NCBI RefSeq assembly: GCF_022179085.1
Contig: NZ_BPQE01000018.1
Coordinates: 1-64,000 of the forward strand
Direction of reading: 5' to 3'
DNA from: Methylobacterium aerolatum
GTDB lineage: Bacteria; Pseudomonadota; Alphaproteobacteria; Rhizobiales; Beijerinckiaceae
Length of the DNA stretch: 64,000 bases
Within the stretch, counting starts at the first letter, position 1, and each line of letters starts with the position of its first letter. Both the position numbers and the translations under genes were made by a program. Shown in pieces: positions 8,793 to 19,109 of this stretch. The notes under the pieces were generated by a model, which was not told the origin of the DNA, searched no databases, and saw only the letters and a list, made by a program, of their open reading frames with translations.

Positions 8793-11700
8793 GTGACCAA
8801 ACGCACAGACATCGCGATCGTCGGACGCGCCTGCCGACTCCCCGGAGCCCCCAGCGTGGACGGGCTCTGGCGGCTTCTGTCGGAAGGCCGTTGCGCCGTC
8901 GGCCAGATCCCCGGCGACCGTTTCTCCGTCGAACGCTTCCTCCACCCCCGCTCCCACGAGCGCGGCAAGAGCTACACCTTCGCGGCGGGCACCCTCGACG
9001 ACGTCTGGTCGTTCGATCCGGCGGTGTTCGGCATCTCGCCCCGCGAGGCGGAGCAGATGGACCCGCAGCAGCGGATGCTGCTCGAACTGACCTGGGAGGC
9101 GCTGGAGGATGCGGGCCTGCGTCCGTCGGCGGTCGCGGGCAGCCAGATCGGCGTGTTCGTGGGCGCCTCGTCCCTGGATTACGGCAACCTGCGCGTGATG
9201 GACGCGCCCTCGGGCGACGCCTACGCGGCCACGGGCAACACGCTGTCGATCCTCTCGAACCGCATCTCCTACATCTACGACCTGAAGGGACCGAGCTACA
9301 CGGTCGACACGGCCTGCTCGTCGTCCCTCGTCGCCTTCGACAACGCGGTCCAGGCGATCCAGTCGGGCCGGATCGACACCGCCATCGTCGCGGGCGTCAA
9401 CGTGCTGGCGAGCCCGTTCAACTTCATCTGCTTCTCCGCCGCGCAGATGCTCTCGCGCACCGGCCTGTGCCAGGCCTTCTCGAAGAACGCCGACGGCTAC
9501 GTGCGGTCCGAGGGCGGCGTGGTGATGGTGCTGCGCTCGGCGGAGGCCGCCCGCCGGGCCGGCTCCACCGTCCGCGCCGTGGTGGCGGCGAGCGGCATCA
9601 ACTCCGACGGCCGGACCACCGGCATCTCGCTGCCCTCGGGCTACGCCCAGGGCGCGCTGCTGGAGAAGGTCTACCGCGAGGCGGAGATCGCCCTCGACGA
9701 CCTCGCCTTCATGGAGGCGCACGGCACCGGCACGCCGGTGGGCGACCCGATCGAGGCGTCCGCCATCGGCTCGAAGCTCGGCAAGGGGCGCTCGCGCCCG
9801 CTGCCGATCGGCTCGATCAAGACCAATATCGGCCATACCGAGCCGGTTTCGGGCCTCGCCGGCCTGATGAAGGCGACGCTGGCCCTGGAGCACGACCTCG
9901 TGCCCCCGTCGCTGCACGCGGCCGAATTGAACCCCGACATTCCCTTCGGCGACCTGAACCTGCACGTCGTGCGCGAGGGGCTGCCGATCACCCGCGGCAC
10001 GCGCCAGCGCTTCGCCGGGGTGAACTCCTTCGGCTTCGGCGGCACCAACGCCCACGTCGTCATCACCGATGCCGACCCGGTCCCGGCCGCCGCCGGGCAG
10101 GCGGCGCGCGAGCCGCAGGTGCTGCTGATCTCGGCCCAGAGCCGCGCGGCCCTCAACGACCTCGCCCTCGACTACGCCGAGCGCCTGGAGGAGGAGCCCG
10201 CCGCGCTCGCCGACATCGCCGCGGCCGTCGCCCACCGCCGGGAGCGGATGCCCGTCCGCCTCGCCCTGTCCCTCGACGGCAAGGCCGACGTCGCCGCGAC
10301 GCTGCGCACCGTCGGCGAGGGCGAGGACGCGGAGGAGGCCCATACCGGCACCGCCGTGGACCGCGCCGCCGAGGTGGCCTTCGTCTATTCGGGCAACGGC
10401 AGCCAGTGGGCGGGCATGGGCCGCGAGGCCTACGAGGAGAACGCCGCCTTCCGTGCCGCCTTCGACCGGATCGACACCCTGTTCCAGGGCTATGCCGACT
10501 GGTCGCTGAAGGACGCCCTCTACGCCGAGGATCTCGACGAGCGCCTCGTGCTCACGAGCGTCTCGCAGCCGCTGATCTTCGCGATCGAGAGCGCTTCCAC
10601 CGCCGCCCTGCGGGCCAAGGGACTCAACCCGTCCTACGTGCTGGGCCACAGCGTCGGCGAGATCGCCGCCGCCGAGGCCGCCGGGGTGCTGAGCCTGGAG
10701 GATGCGGTCAAGGTCATCTACTACCGCAGCCACCACCAGGAGACGACGCACGGCCAGGGCACCATGGCGGTGCTGCTGATGCCGGCGGAGGAGGTCCCTG
10801 CCTTCCTCAAGGACTTCCCGACCCTCGACCTCGCGGCCACCAACAGCCCGAAGGCGGTGACCGTCGCCGGTCCCGTGGCGGATATCGACGCCGCCCTGAA
10901 GGCCCTGTCGCGCAAGCGCCGCCGGGGCCGCAAGCTCGACCTCGCCTACGCCTTCCACGGAAGGCTGATGGACCCGACCGAGAAGCCGCTCCTGCGCGAC
11001 CTCGCCGGGCTCAAGCCGCGCGGCGGCTCGGTGACCCTGATGTCCACCGTCACCGGCGACAGCCTGGACGGGTCGCATTTCGGCCCCGGCTACTGGTGGC
11101 GCAACATCCGCGAGCCGGTGCGCTTCAGCGATGCCGTGCAGGCGGCGACCCGCCAGGGCGCCCGCGTCTTCGTCGAGGTCGGCCCGAGGGCGACCCTGAT
11201 GTCCCACGTAGGCGACGCGGTGGAGCCCCTCGGAATCGAGGTGGCGACCGTCGGCGTCATGCACCGCAAGGCCTCGGGCGGCGATCCGATCGCCAAGGCC
11301 GTGAACGCGGCCCTCGTGCTCGGCGCGGCGGTCGACGAGGACCTGCTGTTCGGCACGGCGCCGAAGGGCGACGTGAAGCTGCCGACCTATCCGTGGCAGC
11401 GCCGCCCCTTCCGCCTCGCAGACACCACCGAGAGCACGGGCGCCCTCAGCCCCCGGCCGTACCACCCGCTGATCGGCTCCCGGGCCGAGGCGGACGGGCT
11501 CGATTGGTACGCCCATGTCGATCCCGACGCGGTGCCCGAACTGGAGGACCACAAGGTCGACGGGCAGGTGATCATGCCCGGCGCCGGCTTCGTGGAGATG
11601 GCGCTGTCCGCCGTCCGCGCCGCCAAGCGCGACGACGAGGTGATCCTGTCCGAGTTCGAGATCGTCGCCCCGATGGTCTTCGCGGAGGACGCGCTGCGCG

Positions 11701-14700
11701 AGGTGACGGTGCGCCTCGCCGGTTCCGGCAACGGCATCCAGGTGTTGAGCCGCCCGCGGCTGACCCAGGCCCCGTGGCAGCTCCACGCCCAGGCCAAGGT
11801 GGTCGAGGGTGAGTTCGCCCCGCCGCGCAAGCCCGATCTCGGCGGCTTCGACCTGGAGGCCGGCGGCGAGCACGGCCTGACGGGCGAGGAACTGTACGCC
11901 CGCGCCGAGGCGTCCGGCCTCGGCTTCGGACCGAACTTCCGTCAGGTCGCACTCAGCGCCCGCCTGGACGAGGCGACCATCGTCTCCGACCTCGCCCCGG
12001 CGGAGGCCGACCCCCGCTACGCCCTGGTGCCGTCGCGGCTCGATGCCTGCTTCCACGGCCTGATCCTGCTCTTCGCCGACCTCCTCGGCGAGGGCGGCGG
12101 CAAGGCCTACATCCCGGTGCGCTTCGGCGAGATCCGCCTTGTGAAGCCGGGGGCGGTGATCGCCCGCTCGGTCATCCGGACCCGGCGCTGCAACGAGCGC
12201 TCGATCCTGGCCGACTTCACCCTCCTCGATGCCGAGGGTGAGGTGATCGCCACGATCCGCGAGGGCCGGTTCCAGGCGCTGCGCGCCAAGGGCGGCGACG
12301 ACCTCGCCGCCTACGCCCTGTCGCAGGTGGCCGAACTCGCCACCGAGCCGACGGCGATCCCGATGGAGCGCCGCCCCTCCGTGGCCGCGCGCCTGCGGCC
12401 GCTGATCGCCGACTCCGTGGCGCCGGCCGACACGGGCCTGTCGCCGGGCCACCTCCTGCTGGAGGGCTGGGCGACTTCGCTCGCCTTCCGCGCGGCCGAG
12501 GGGCTGAGCGAGGGCGGCACGGTCCGCCTGGCCGACCCGCGCCTGCCCGAGGCGATGCGCCCCTGGCTCGTCAACGCCCTGTGCGCGCTGGAGAGCAGCG
12601 GCCTCGCCGAGCGCGAGGGCGAGACGTGGCGCCTGGGCGACGGTTCGGCCCTGCCCCCGCCCGACGAGATCATGCGCTGGATCGCGGCTGATCACCCCGA
12701 ACTGTCGGCCGAACTCGTCCTCGTCGCCGATGTCGGCGCCAGCGTCGAGCGGCTGGTGGCGGGCAAGATTACCGAGCTTCCGAGCCCGCCCTCGAGCGCC
12801 GTCGACGCCTTCGTCATGCGCTCGGCGACCGCCCGCCATTCCGCCCAAACCCTCGCGGGCCTGATGGAGGCCGCCCTCGGCCAGTTGCCGAAGGAGCGTG
12901 CCCTGCGGGTGCTGCAGGTGGGCTTCGGGCCGCTCTCGGCCCAGGCCGCCGCCTTCGCCGGCGGCGCCGAGGCCCGCCTCACCATCTTTGAGACCGACCG
13001 GCGCCTCGCCGAACGCGCCCGCCTCTCCCTGGGCCGCAACGCAGTCGTGGTGGAGACGGCCGAGGATCTCGCTCCGGCGAGCGTCGACCTGATCCTGGCG
13101 GCGGGAAGCCTGCACCGGGGCGACCGCGGCCTGACGGCCGACCTCGCCCGGGCGCTGGCCACCGGCGGCCTGATGGTCGCCGTGGAGCCCGGCAACTCCC
13201 TGTTCCGCGACCTCGTCTTCGGCCTGTCCGAGGGCTGGTTCGAGGAGAGCGTGGGGGGCCTGCCCCTCGGGCGCCTGGAGGATATCGGCGGCTGGCAGCG
13301 CTCGCTGAGCGCCGCCGGTCTGGTCGCCGTGTCCGTGGACCGGGCGGTATCCGGCAACGGCGACGACCTGCTGCTCGTGGGCGAAGCCCCCGTGCGGCCC
13401 GCGCCGGCCCCCGCTCAGAGCTTCGCCTTCATCATCGGCTCGGACGACGACTTCGCCGCCGAGACCGCCTCCTCCCTCGCGACGCTCCTCGTCGCGGCGG
13501 GTGTGCATGTCTCGATCATCCTCGATTCCGAGACCTCCCTGAAGGAACTGGAGAAGGAGACGCCGGACACGGTGGTGTTCCTGGCCGGCGCCTTCACCCG
13601 GGGCGGCGAGGCGGCGGAGCGCCTGCGCGACCGCTGCATGAGCCTCAAGCGCTGCGTCGAGCATCTCGGCTCCCGCCCGACCTGCCTCTGGGTCGTGGCA
13701 CCGGGGGCGACCCGTGACCGCGGCGGCCAGACGACGAATGTCGAGGCGGGCGTGTGGGCCTTCTCGCGGACGCTCGCCAACGAGGTGCCGACCCTCGACG
13801 TGCGCCGCATCGACCTCTCCGCCGAGATGACCTCGAAGCGGGCCTCCGAGCGCCTGCGCGACCTCATCCTCTCCGGCACGCCGGAGACCGAGATCGTGCT
13901 CGACGACGAGCGCACGCAGGTCATCCGCTTCCATGCGGGTCGTCCCCGCCACCGCAACCCGGCCGACACCGTGCCGGCCGAGGCGGCGCGGCTGGAGCGC
14001 AGCAACACCGGCGGCCTCAACGAGATGGTCTGGGGCCCCGCCGAGCGGGTGGCGCCGGGCAAGGGCGAGATGGAGATCGCCGTCGAGGCGACGGGCCTGA
14101 ACTTCCGCGACGTGCTCTGGGCGCTCTCGATGCTCCCGGAGGAGATCCTGGAGGACGGCTTCGCCGGTCCGCGCCTCGGCCTCGAATGCGCCGGGCGCGT
14201 CACGGCGGTCGGGCCGGGCGTGAAGGGCTTCAAGGTCGGCGATCCCGTCGTCGCCTTCGCCCAGTCGGGCTTCTCCACGCATATCGTGGTGCCGGACCTC
14301 GTCGTCGCGCCGATGCCGCAGGGCCTCGATCCGATGGCGGCGGCCACCGTGCCGGTGGCCTTCCTCACCGCCTACTACGCGCTGGTCTCCTGCGCCCGGA
14401 TGAAGCGCGGGGAATGGGTCCTCGTCCATGGCGGGGCGGGCGGCGTGGGCCTCGCGGCCCTGCAGATCGCCAAGCTCAAGGGTGCCCGCGTCATCGCCAC
14501 GGCCGGCTCCCGCGAGAAGCGCGCCCTTGTCAAGGCGCTCGGCGCCGAGCACGTGCTCGACTCCCGCTCGCTCGCCTTCGTGGACGACGTCCGCGCCATC
14601 ACCGGGGCGGGGGTGGACATCGTCCTCAACAGCCTGTTCGGCGAGGCGATGGAGCGGTCGCTGAACGCCCTGCGGCCCTTCGGGCGGTTCGTGGAACTGG

Positions 14701-16232
14701 GCAAGCGCGACTACGTCGCCAACACCCATATCGGCCTGCGGCCGTTCCGGCGGAACCTCAGCTACTTCGGCGTCGATCTCGATCAGGTGATCCAGCACCA
14801 GGGCGACGACGGCGCGCGGCTGTTCCGCGAGGTGATGGCCCTGTTCAACGACGGTGGCCTCAAGCCCCTGCCGTACCAGCCCTTCACCGCGGCCGAGACC
14901 TCGGACGCGTTCCGGCTGATGCAGCAATCGGGGCATATCGGGAAGATCGTCATCAGCCCGCCGAAGGCCGGCTCGGTGAAGCGCGACAAGGTCACGCCGT
15001 TCACCGTCTCGGCCGAGGGCGTGCACCTCGTCACCGGCGGCCTCGGCGGCTTCGGCCTGGAGGCGGCGCGCTGGCTCGCGGACCGGGGGGCGCGGCACAT
15101 CGTGCTCTCGGGCCGCAAGGGCGCTGCGAGCGACGAGGCCAAGGCGGCGCTCGCCGAGCTGACCGCGCGGGGCGTGAAGGCCGAGGCCAAGGCCGTGGAC
15201 ATCACCAGCCGCTCGGGCGTCGACCGGATGCTCGCGGAGATCGAACGCGGCGGCGCCAAGCTCGCCGGCGTGATCCACGCGGCGGCGGTGCTGCAGGACG
15301 GCCTGATCTCGAACCTCGACGTAGCCGCCCTCGATGCGGTGATCGGCCCGAAGGTGATCGGCGCGCAGCATCTCGATGCCGCGACCCGGGACCGGGCGCT
15401 CGACTACTTCGTGCTGTTCTCCTCGGCCACGACCTTCATCGGCAATCCGGGCCAGGGCTCCTACGTCGCCGCCAACGGCTTCATGGAAGGCTTGGCCCGC
15501 CAGCGCCGCCGCAAGGGTCTGCCGGCCCTCGCGGTCGCCTGGGGTGCCATCGGCGACGTGGGCATGCTCGCCCGCAACAAGGCGGTGATGGAAGGTCTCG
15601 CGGGTCGCGTCGGCGTCACGCCGATGGAGGCCCGCCGCTGCCTCGACCTGATGGGCGAGGCGCTCTCCAGCCAGGGCAGCGACCCGGACGAGGGCGTGAT
15701 CGCCATCGCGGCGATGCATTGGGGCAAGGCGCGCGAGCGCCTGGCGACGATGCGCTCGCCGAGCTACGCCGAACTCGGCTCCGACCAGCAGGCCGAAGCG
15801 GGCGCCGTGCAGGCGATCAACATCGCGGCTCTGCTCAAGGGCGGCGACATCGACGCGGTGCGCAAGACCGTCTCCGACGCCATCGTCGAGGACATCGCCC
15901 GCATCCTGCGCCTGCCGAAGGACGACATCAGCCGGGTCCGCCAGCTCTCCGAGATCGGCCTCGACTCCCTGATGGGCGTCGAACTCGGGGCGAGCCTGCA
16001 GGAGCGCTTCGGCCTCGACGCGCCGCCGGCGGGCCTCTCCTCGGGCATGACCGTGAATGAATTGTCCGAGTCCTTAATTCAGGCCGTTTCCGCCCCCATG
16101 GACGATACGGCCGGTGTCGCGATGAGCCTGATGGCCAAGCACATCGGTGGTGAGGTCGATGCGGGCACGGTCGCCCCGCTCCGGGACCTCATCGAGGCCA
16201 AGGAACGCGAGACCAAAGAGACTCAGCAATGA
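8793..16232 (+). CDS. Highly reducing type I polyketide synthase (KS-AT-DH-MT-like-ER-KR-ACP)
   Basis: A 2479-residue single-module megasynthase. KS: Cys175 in DTACSSS, His310 in HGTGTPVGDP, His348 in NIGHTEP. AT: Ser620 in GHSVGE; a later AFH motif suggests malonyl-CoA. DH: His920 in an HxxxGxxxxPG motif and Asp1084. A methyltransferase-like region (about 1200-1540) has a degenerate glycine motif near 1373, so it may be inactive. ER: HGGAGGVGLAA at 1879. KR: GGLGGFG near 2082, Tyr2224 and Asn2228. ACP: Ser2392 in GLDSLMG. All reductive domains look intact, so iterative use would give a saturated chain. No thioesterase is present, and the stop overlaps the next gene, an alpha-oxoamine synthase, which probably releases the chain. 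The start is GTG 8793, just before the standard KS opening. Confidence 0.95.
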   Translation: MTKRTDIAIVGRACRLPGAPSVDGLWRLLSEGRCAVGQIPGDRFSVERFLHPRSHERGKSYTFAAGTLDDVWSFDPAVFGISPREAEQMDPQQRMLLELTWEALEDAGLRPSAVAGSQIGVFVGASSLDYGNLRVMDAPSGDAYAATGNTLSILSNRISYIYDLKGPSYTVDTACSSSLVAFDNAVQAIQSGRIDTAIVAGVNVLASPFNFICFSAAQMLSRTGLCQAFSKNADGYVRSEGGVVMVLRSAEAARRAGSTVRAVVAASGINSDGRTTGISLPSGYAQGALLEKVYREAEIALDDLAFMEAHGTGTPVGDPIEASAIGSKLGKGRSRPLPIGSIKTNIGHTEPVSGLAGLMKATLALEHDLVPPSLHAAELNPDIPFGDLNLHVVREGLPITRGTRQRFAGVNSFGFGGTNAHVVITDADPVPAAAGQAAREPQVLLISAQSRAALNDLALDYAERLEEEPAALADIAAAVAHRRERMPVRLALSLDGKADVAATLRTVGEGEDAEEAHTGTAVDRAAEVAFVYSGNGSQWAGMGREAYEENAAFRAAFDRIDTLFQGYADWSLKDALYAEDLDERLVLTSVSQPLIFAIESASTAALRAKGLNPSYVLGHSVGEIAAAEAAGVLSLEDAVKVIYYRSHHQETTHGQGTMAVLLMPAEEVPAFLKDFPTLDLAATNSPKAVTVAGPVADIDAALKALSRKRRRGRKLDLAYAFHGRLMDPTEKPLLRDLAGLKPRGGSVTLMSTVTGDSLDGSHFGPGYWWRNIREPVRFSDAVQAATRQGARVFVEVGPRATLMSHVGDAVEPLGIEVATVGVMHRKASGGDPIAKAVNAALVLGAAVDEDLLFGTAPKGDVKLPTYPWQRRPFRLADTTESTGALSPRPYHPLIGSRAEADGLDWYAHVDPDAVPELEDHKVDGQVIMPGAGFVEMALSAVRAAKRDDEVILSEFEIVAPMVFAEDALREVTVRLAGSGNGIQVLSRPRLTQAPWQLHAQAKVVEGEFAPPRKPDLGGFDLEAGGEHGLTGEELYARAEASGLGFGPNFRQVALSARLDEATIVSDLAPAEADPRYALVPSRLDACFHGLILLFADLLGEGGGKAYIPVRFGEIRLVKPGAVIARSVIRTRRCNERSILADFTLLDAEGEVIATIREGRFQALRAKGGDDLAAYALSQVAELATEPTAIPMERRPSVAARLRPLIADSVAPADTGLSPGHLLLEGWATSLAFRAAEGLSEGGTVRLADPRLPEAMRPWLVNALCALESSGLAEREGETWRLGDGSALPPPDEIMRWIAADHPELSAELVLVADVGASVERLVAGKITELPSPPSSAVDAFVMRSATARHSAQTLAGLMEAALGQLPKERALRVLQVGFGPLSAQAAAFAGGAEARLTIFETDRRLAERARLSLGRNAVVVETAEDLAPASVDLILAAGSLHRGDRGLTADLARALATGGLMVAVEPGNSLFRDLVFGLSEGWFEESVGGLPLGRLEDIGGWQRSLSAAGLVAVSVDRAVSGNGDDLLLVGEAPVRPAPAPAQSFAFIIGSDDDFAAETASSLATLLVAAGVHVSIILDSETSLKELEKETPDTVVFLAGAFTRGGEAAERLRDRCMSLKRCVEHLGSRPTCLWVVAPGATRDRGGQTTNVEAGVWAFSRTLANEVPTLDVRRIDLSAEMTSKRASERLRDLILSGTPETEIVLDDERTQVIRFHAGRPRHRNPADTVPAEAARLERSNTGGLNEMVWGPAERVAPGKGEMEIAVEATGLNFRDVLWALSMLPEEILEDGFAGPRLGLECAGRVTAVGPGVKGFKVGDPVVAFAQSGFSTHIVVPDLVVAPMPQGLDPMAAATVPVAFLTAYYALVSCARMKRGEWVLVHGGAGGVGLAALQIAKLKGARVIATAGSREKRALVKALGAEHVLDSRSLAFVDDVRAITGAGVDIVLNSLFGEAMERSLNALRPFGRFVELGKRDYVANTHIGLRPFRRNLSYFGVDLDQVIQHQGDDGARLFREVMALFNDGGLKPLPYQPFTAAETSDAFRLMQQSGHIGKIVISPPKAGSVKRDKVTPFTVSAEGVHLVTGGLGGFGLEAARWLADRGARHIVLSGRKGAASDEAKAALAELTARGVKAEAKAVDITSRSGVDRMLAEIERGGAKLAGVIHAAAVLQDGLISNLDVAALDAVIGPKVIGAQHLDAATRDRALDYFVLFSSATTFIGNPGQGSYVAANGFMEGLARQRRRKGLPALAVAWGAIGDVGMLARNKAVMEGLAGRVGVTPMEARRCLDLMGEALSSQGSDPDEGVIAIAAMHWGKARERLATMRSPSYAELGSDQQAEAGAVQAINIAALLKGGDIDAVRKTVSDAIVEDIARILRLPKDDISRVRQLSEIGLDSLMGVELGASLQERFGLDAPPAGLSSGMTVNELSESLIQAVSAPMDDTAGVAMSLMAKHIGGEVDAGTVAPLRDLIEAKERETKETQQ

Positions 16233-17593
16233 CTCAATCGGCTCGGCCCGACGGTGGGCGGGCGGCCCTGGCCGGCTTCGTGACGAATCGCCTGGGGCGC
16301 ACGACGCCCCGGCCGGCGGCGGCCAAGACGCCGGACACGTCCCGCTCCAGCGCGGCGCAGAACTTCGAGAACCTGCCGGGCTACCGGGAACTGAAGCTCC
16401 AGCGCTCGGCCGCCGAGCTGATCGGCCTCGGCAACCCGTTCTTCCGGGTTCACGACGCCAAGGCCGGCGCCACGACGCGCATCGACCAGAAGTCCTTCAC
16501 GAACTTCTCCTCCTACGACTACCTCGGCCTGAACGGGCACCCGAAGGTCAGCGCCGCCGCGCGGGACGCCATCGAGTCCTACGGCACGTCGGCCTCGGCG
16601 AGCCGGGTCGTCGCGGGGGAGCGGCCCGGCCATATCAGCCTGGAGCAGGCGCTGGCCGCCCATTACCAGACGCAGGGCTGCGTCGTGATGGTGAGCGGGC
16701 ACGCCACCAACGTCACGACCATCGGCGCCCTGCTGGAGGCGGGGGACGTGGTGTTCCACGATGCCCTCTCGCACAACAGCATCGTCACCGGCGTGCAGCT
16801 CTCGGGCGCGCAGCGGCGCTCCTTCGCCCATAACGACCTCGACGCCCTGGAGAACCTCCTCCAGGCGACCCGGCACGAGCACCGCCGGGCGCTCATCGTG
16901 GTCGAGGGCCTGTACAGCATGGACGGCGACGCGCCGGACCTCGCCGGGTTCGTCGCCCTGAAGAAGCGCTACGACGCGTGGCTGATGGTGGACGAGGCCC
17001 ACGGCCTCGGCGTCACCGGCCGCACGGGTGCTGGCCTGTTCGAGCATTGCGGTGTCGATCCGAAGGAGGTCGACATCTGGATGGGCACCCTGTCCAAGAC
17101 CCTGTCGGCCTGCGGCGGCTACATCTGCGGGCCCATCGCCCTGATCGAGTACCTGAAGCACTCGGCGGGCGGGTTCGTATACAGCGTCGGCATGTCGCCG
17201 CCGATCGCGGCCGCCGCCGAGGCGGCACTCGCCGTGATGCAGGCGGAGCCGGAGCGGGTCGAGCGCCTGCGCCGGAACGGCACGCTCTTCCTCTCCACCG
17301 CGCGCAAGCTCGGCCTCGACACGGGCTTCAGCCTCGGGCTGGCGGTAATCCCGATCATCGTCGGCGATTCGCTGAAGGCGGTGACCCTGTCGGACCGGCT
17401 GTTCAAGCGCGGCATCAACGTCCAGCCGATCATCCACCCGGCCGTGCCGGAGCGGAGCTCACGCCTGCGGTTCTTCCTTACCTCCGAGCACACGCCGGAG
17501 CAGATCACCGACACCGTGACCGCGGTGGCGGAGGAGATGGCGGCGATCGACAAGGGCGGCTCGCTGATCGAGCAGCTGCTCGCCAAGCGCTGA
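16229..17593 (+). CDS. Alpha-oxoamine synthase (serine palmitoyltransferase / 2-amino-3-ketobutyrate CoA ligase family)
   Basis: PLP enzyme of 454 residues that should condense an acyl thioester with an amino acid, with decarboxylation, to give an alpha-amino ketone. The AOS signatures are present: SYDYLGLNGHP, DALSHNSIVTG, Asp255 and His258 in DEAHGLGVTG, and the PLP lysine Lys290 in TLSKTLSACGG. About 60 extra N-terminal residues precede the core and might dock the PKS carrier protein (inference). Its ATG overlaps the PKS stop as ATGA, so translation is coupled. Relatives include SPT, KBL, BioF, ALAS, CqsA and the AOS enzymes of fumonisin-type pathways. The amino-acid substrate (serine, glycine or alanine) cannot be read from the sequence. 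Confidence 0.93.
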   Translation: MTQSARPDGGRAALAGFVTNRLGRTTPRPAAAKTPDTSRSSAAQNFENLPGYRELKLQRSAAELIGLGNPFFRVHDAKAGATTRIDQKSFTNFSSYDYLGLNGHPKVSAAARDAIESYGTSASASRVVAGERPGHISLEQALAAHYQTQGCVVMVSGHATNVTTIGALLEAGDVVFHDALSHNSIVTGVQLSGAQRRSFAHNDLDALENLLQATRHEHRRALIVVEGLYSMDGDAPDLAGFVALKKRYDAWLMVDEAHGLGVTGRTGAGLFEHCGVDPKEVDIWMGTLSKTLSACGGYICGPIALIEYLKHSAGGFVYSVGMSPPIAAAAEAALAVMQAEPERVERLRRNGTLFLSTARKLGLDTGFSLGLAVIPIIVGDSLKAVTLSDRLFKRGINVQPIIHPAVPERSSRLRFFLTSEHTPEQITDTVTAVAEEMAAIDKGGSLIEQLLAKR

Positions 17594-17600
17594 TCGCCCT

Positions 17601-17624
17601 GGAAGGGGGGCTCGCCCCCCTTCC
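17601..17624. terminator. Strong hairpin after the PKS-AOS operon
   Basis: A perfect 10-bp stem (ggaagggggg / ccccccttcc) with a ctcg loop, 8 bases after the AOS stop and before the convergent leuD. It lacks a long T run, so it is a probable rather than certain bidirectional terminator. Confidence 0.65.
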
Positions 17625-17695
17625 GCATTCCCGCCGCCGTCCTCGCGCCGCGCGGGGAGGCGCCGCTCCCTCGGCCCTGCGTCAGAAGTCCCGAC

Positions 17696-18298
17696 TCAGG
17701 CCCATTCGCGCTGCGCGAGCTTCTGCTCGTAGGCGTCGATGGCTTGGCCGCGCGCCAGCGTCAGGCCGATCTCGTCGAGACCGTTCAGCAGGTTGTGCTT
17801 GCGGCCCTCGTCGATGTCGAAGTGCAGGGTGCCGCCGTCCGGCCCGCGGATCGTCTGGGATTCCAGATCGACCGAGAGGGTGGCGTTGGCACCGCGCTCG
17901 GCATCCTCGAACAGCTTCTCCAGATCCTCCGGCGCGACGACGATCGCCAGGATGCCGTTCTTCGCGCAGTTGTTGAAGAAGATGTCGGCGAAGCTCGTGG
18001 AGATCACGCAGCGGATGCCGAAATCGGCCAGCGCCCAGGGCGCGTGCTCGCGCGACGAGCCGCAGCCGAAATTGTCGCCGACCACGAGGATCTTGGCGTG
18101 GCGGTATGCCGGCTGGTTGAGCACGAAATCCGGGTTCTCGGATCCGTCCTCCCGGTAGCGCATCTCGGCGAACAGACTCTTGCCCAGCCCGGTGCGCTTG
18201 ATGGTCTTGAGAAACTTGGCGGGGATGATCCGGTCGGTGTCGACGTTGATCGTCCGCAGGGGCGCCGCGACGCCCTCCAGGGTGGTGAACTTGTCCAT
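17696..18298 (-). CDS. leuD: 3-isopropylmalate dehydratase small subunit
   Basis: Small subunit of the LeuCD isomerase in leucine synthesis, giving the swivelling domain that closes on the LeuC iron-sulfur cluster. The 200 residues include [37 protein letters not shown] and the [17 protein letters not shown] segment. The length is normal for the bacterial LeuD1 class. ATG 18298 is the first start and gives the standard [13 protein letters not shown] opening. leuC is not in the window. Confidence 0.97.
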   Translation of the reverse strand: MDKFTTLEGVAAPLRTINVDTDRIIPAKFLKTIKRTGLGKSLFAEMRYREDGSENPDFVLNQPAYRHAKILVVGDNFGCGSSREHAPWALADFGIRCVISTSFADIFFNNCAKNGILAIVVAPEDLEKLFEDAERGANATLSVDLESQTIRGPDGGTLHFDIDEGRKHNLLNGLDEIGLTLARGQAIDAYEQKLAQREWA

Positions 18299-18374
18299 CG
18301 TCTCTTCGCGTCCCGGCGATCTGGAATGAAGGCGGTTTAGCAGCCCCGTCGCCGGGCCGGAAGCGGCGGTCCGG

Positions 18375-19103
18375 TCAGGGCTCCAATGGTCGGCGCAGCG
18401 TCCCGTCGTGGAGCGCGGAGGCCACGAGGACCCCGGCGAGCCCCGCCGTCGCCAGGGCGCGCAGATCCTCCGGGCCGCGCACGCCTCCGGCGGCGTGGAT
18501 GCGAGTGCCGGGCGCCATGGCCCGAATGGCGGCGAGGGCGGAGAGGTCCGGTCCGGCCCCGGCCCCGACGCGGGCGAGGGTCATCACGATGACGTCCCGC
18601 GGCCAGAGCGTGGGATCCTCGTGCAGGACCGGCGGCCCTAGCCGCGCGTCGCCCTTCGAGTCGAGGGACAGGACGGCCCGGTCGCTCAGCGCCGCCACGA
18701 GTCGCTCGTCGCTCTGGCTCTCGGTGCCGAGCACCGGCCGCCCGAGGCCGGTCCCCAGGAAATCCTCCGTCGCGGCCAGGGCGGAAAAGCCCGCATCGAC
18801 CCACAGCTCCACACCGGGGCAGGCCGCCGCGATGGCGCGCAGGGCGGCGCGATCGGGGGGGCGCCCGTCAATGATCGCGTCGAGGTCGGCGATGTAAAGG
18901 CGCCGCGCGGGCCACGCGGCCAGCAACCCCGCCGCGACGCTTTCCGGCGCCGAGCCCTTTGCCAAGGGCGTCTCGATCGGGGCATAGGAGTCCCGCTCGC
19001 CCCGGCGTGCGCGGACCACGCGCCCGCCGCGCAGGTCCAGCACCGGAATCACCGCGAAGCCGGGGGTGCCGGCTCCCTTCCCCGAGACGTCGAAGCCCGT
19101 CAT
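18375..19103 (-). CDS. HisA/HisF-related TIM-barrel protein, C1-pathway associated
   Basis: A 242-residue (beta/alpha)8 protein related to HisA. The opening [20 protein letters not shown] resembles HisA strand 1, [15 protein letters not shown] the middle, and [14 protein letters not shown] the last phosphate-binding half. It is too divergent to assign phosphoribosylformimino isomerase activity. HisA-like genes of this kind accompany H4MPT/methanofuran biosynthesis genes in methylotrophs, and here the divergent neighbour is such a gene. The start is set at ATG 19103, only 6 bp from the divergent start codon; internal GTG codons in the IPVLDL stretch are alternatives. The reaction is unknown. 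Confidence 0.78.
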   Translation of the reverse strand: MTGFDVSGKGAGTPGFAVIPVLDLRGGRVVRARRGERDSYAPIETPLAKGSAPESVAAGLLAAWPARRLYIADLDAIIDGRPPDRAALRAIAAACPGVELWVDAGFSALAATEDFLGTGLGRPVLGTESQSDERLVAALSDRAVLSLDSKGDARLGPPVLHEDPTLWPRDVIVMTLARVGAGAGPDLSALAAIRAMAPGTRIHAAGGVRGPEDLRALATAGLAGVLVASALHDGTLRRPLEP

Positions 19104-19109
19104 CCGCGC

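Noticed and set aside
8721-15719. A 2332-codon open frame on the minus strand opposite the PKS
   Set aside because: It lies wholly antisense to a clear PKS, has His/Arg/Gly-rich composition with no domain, and is a by-product of high GC.
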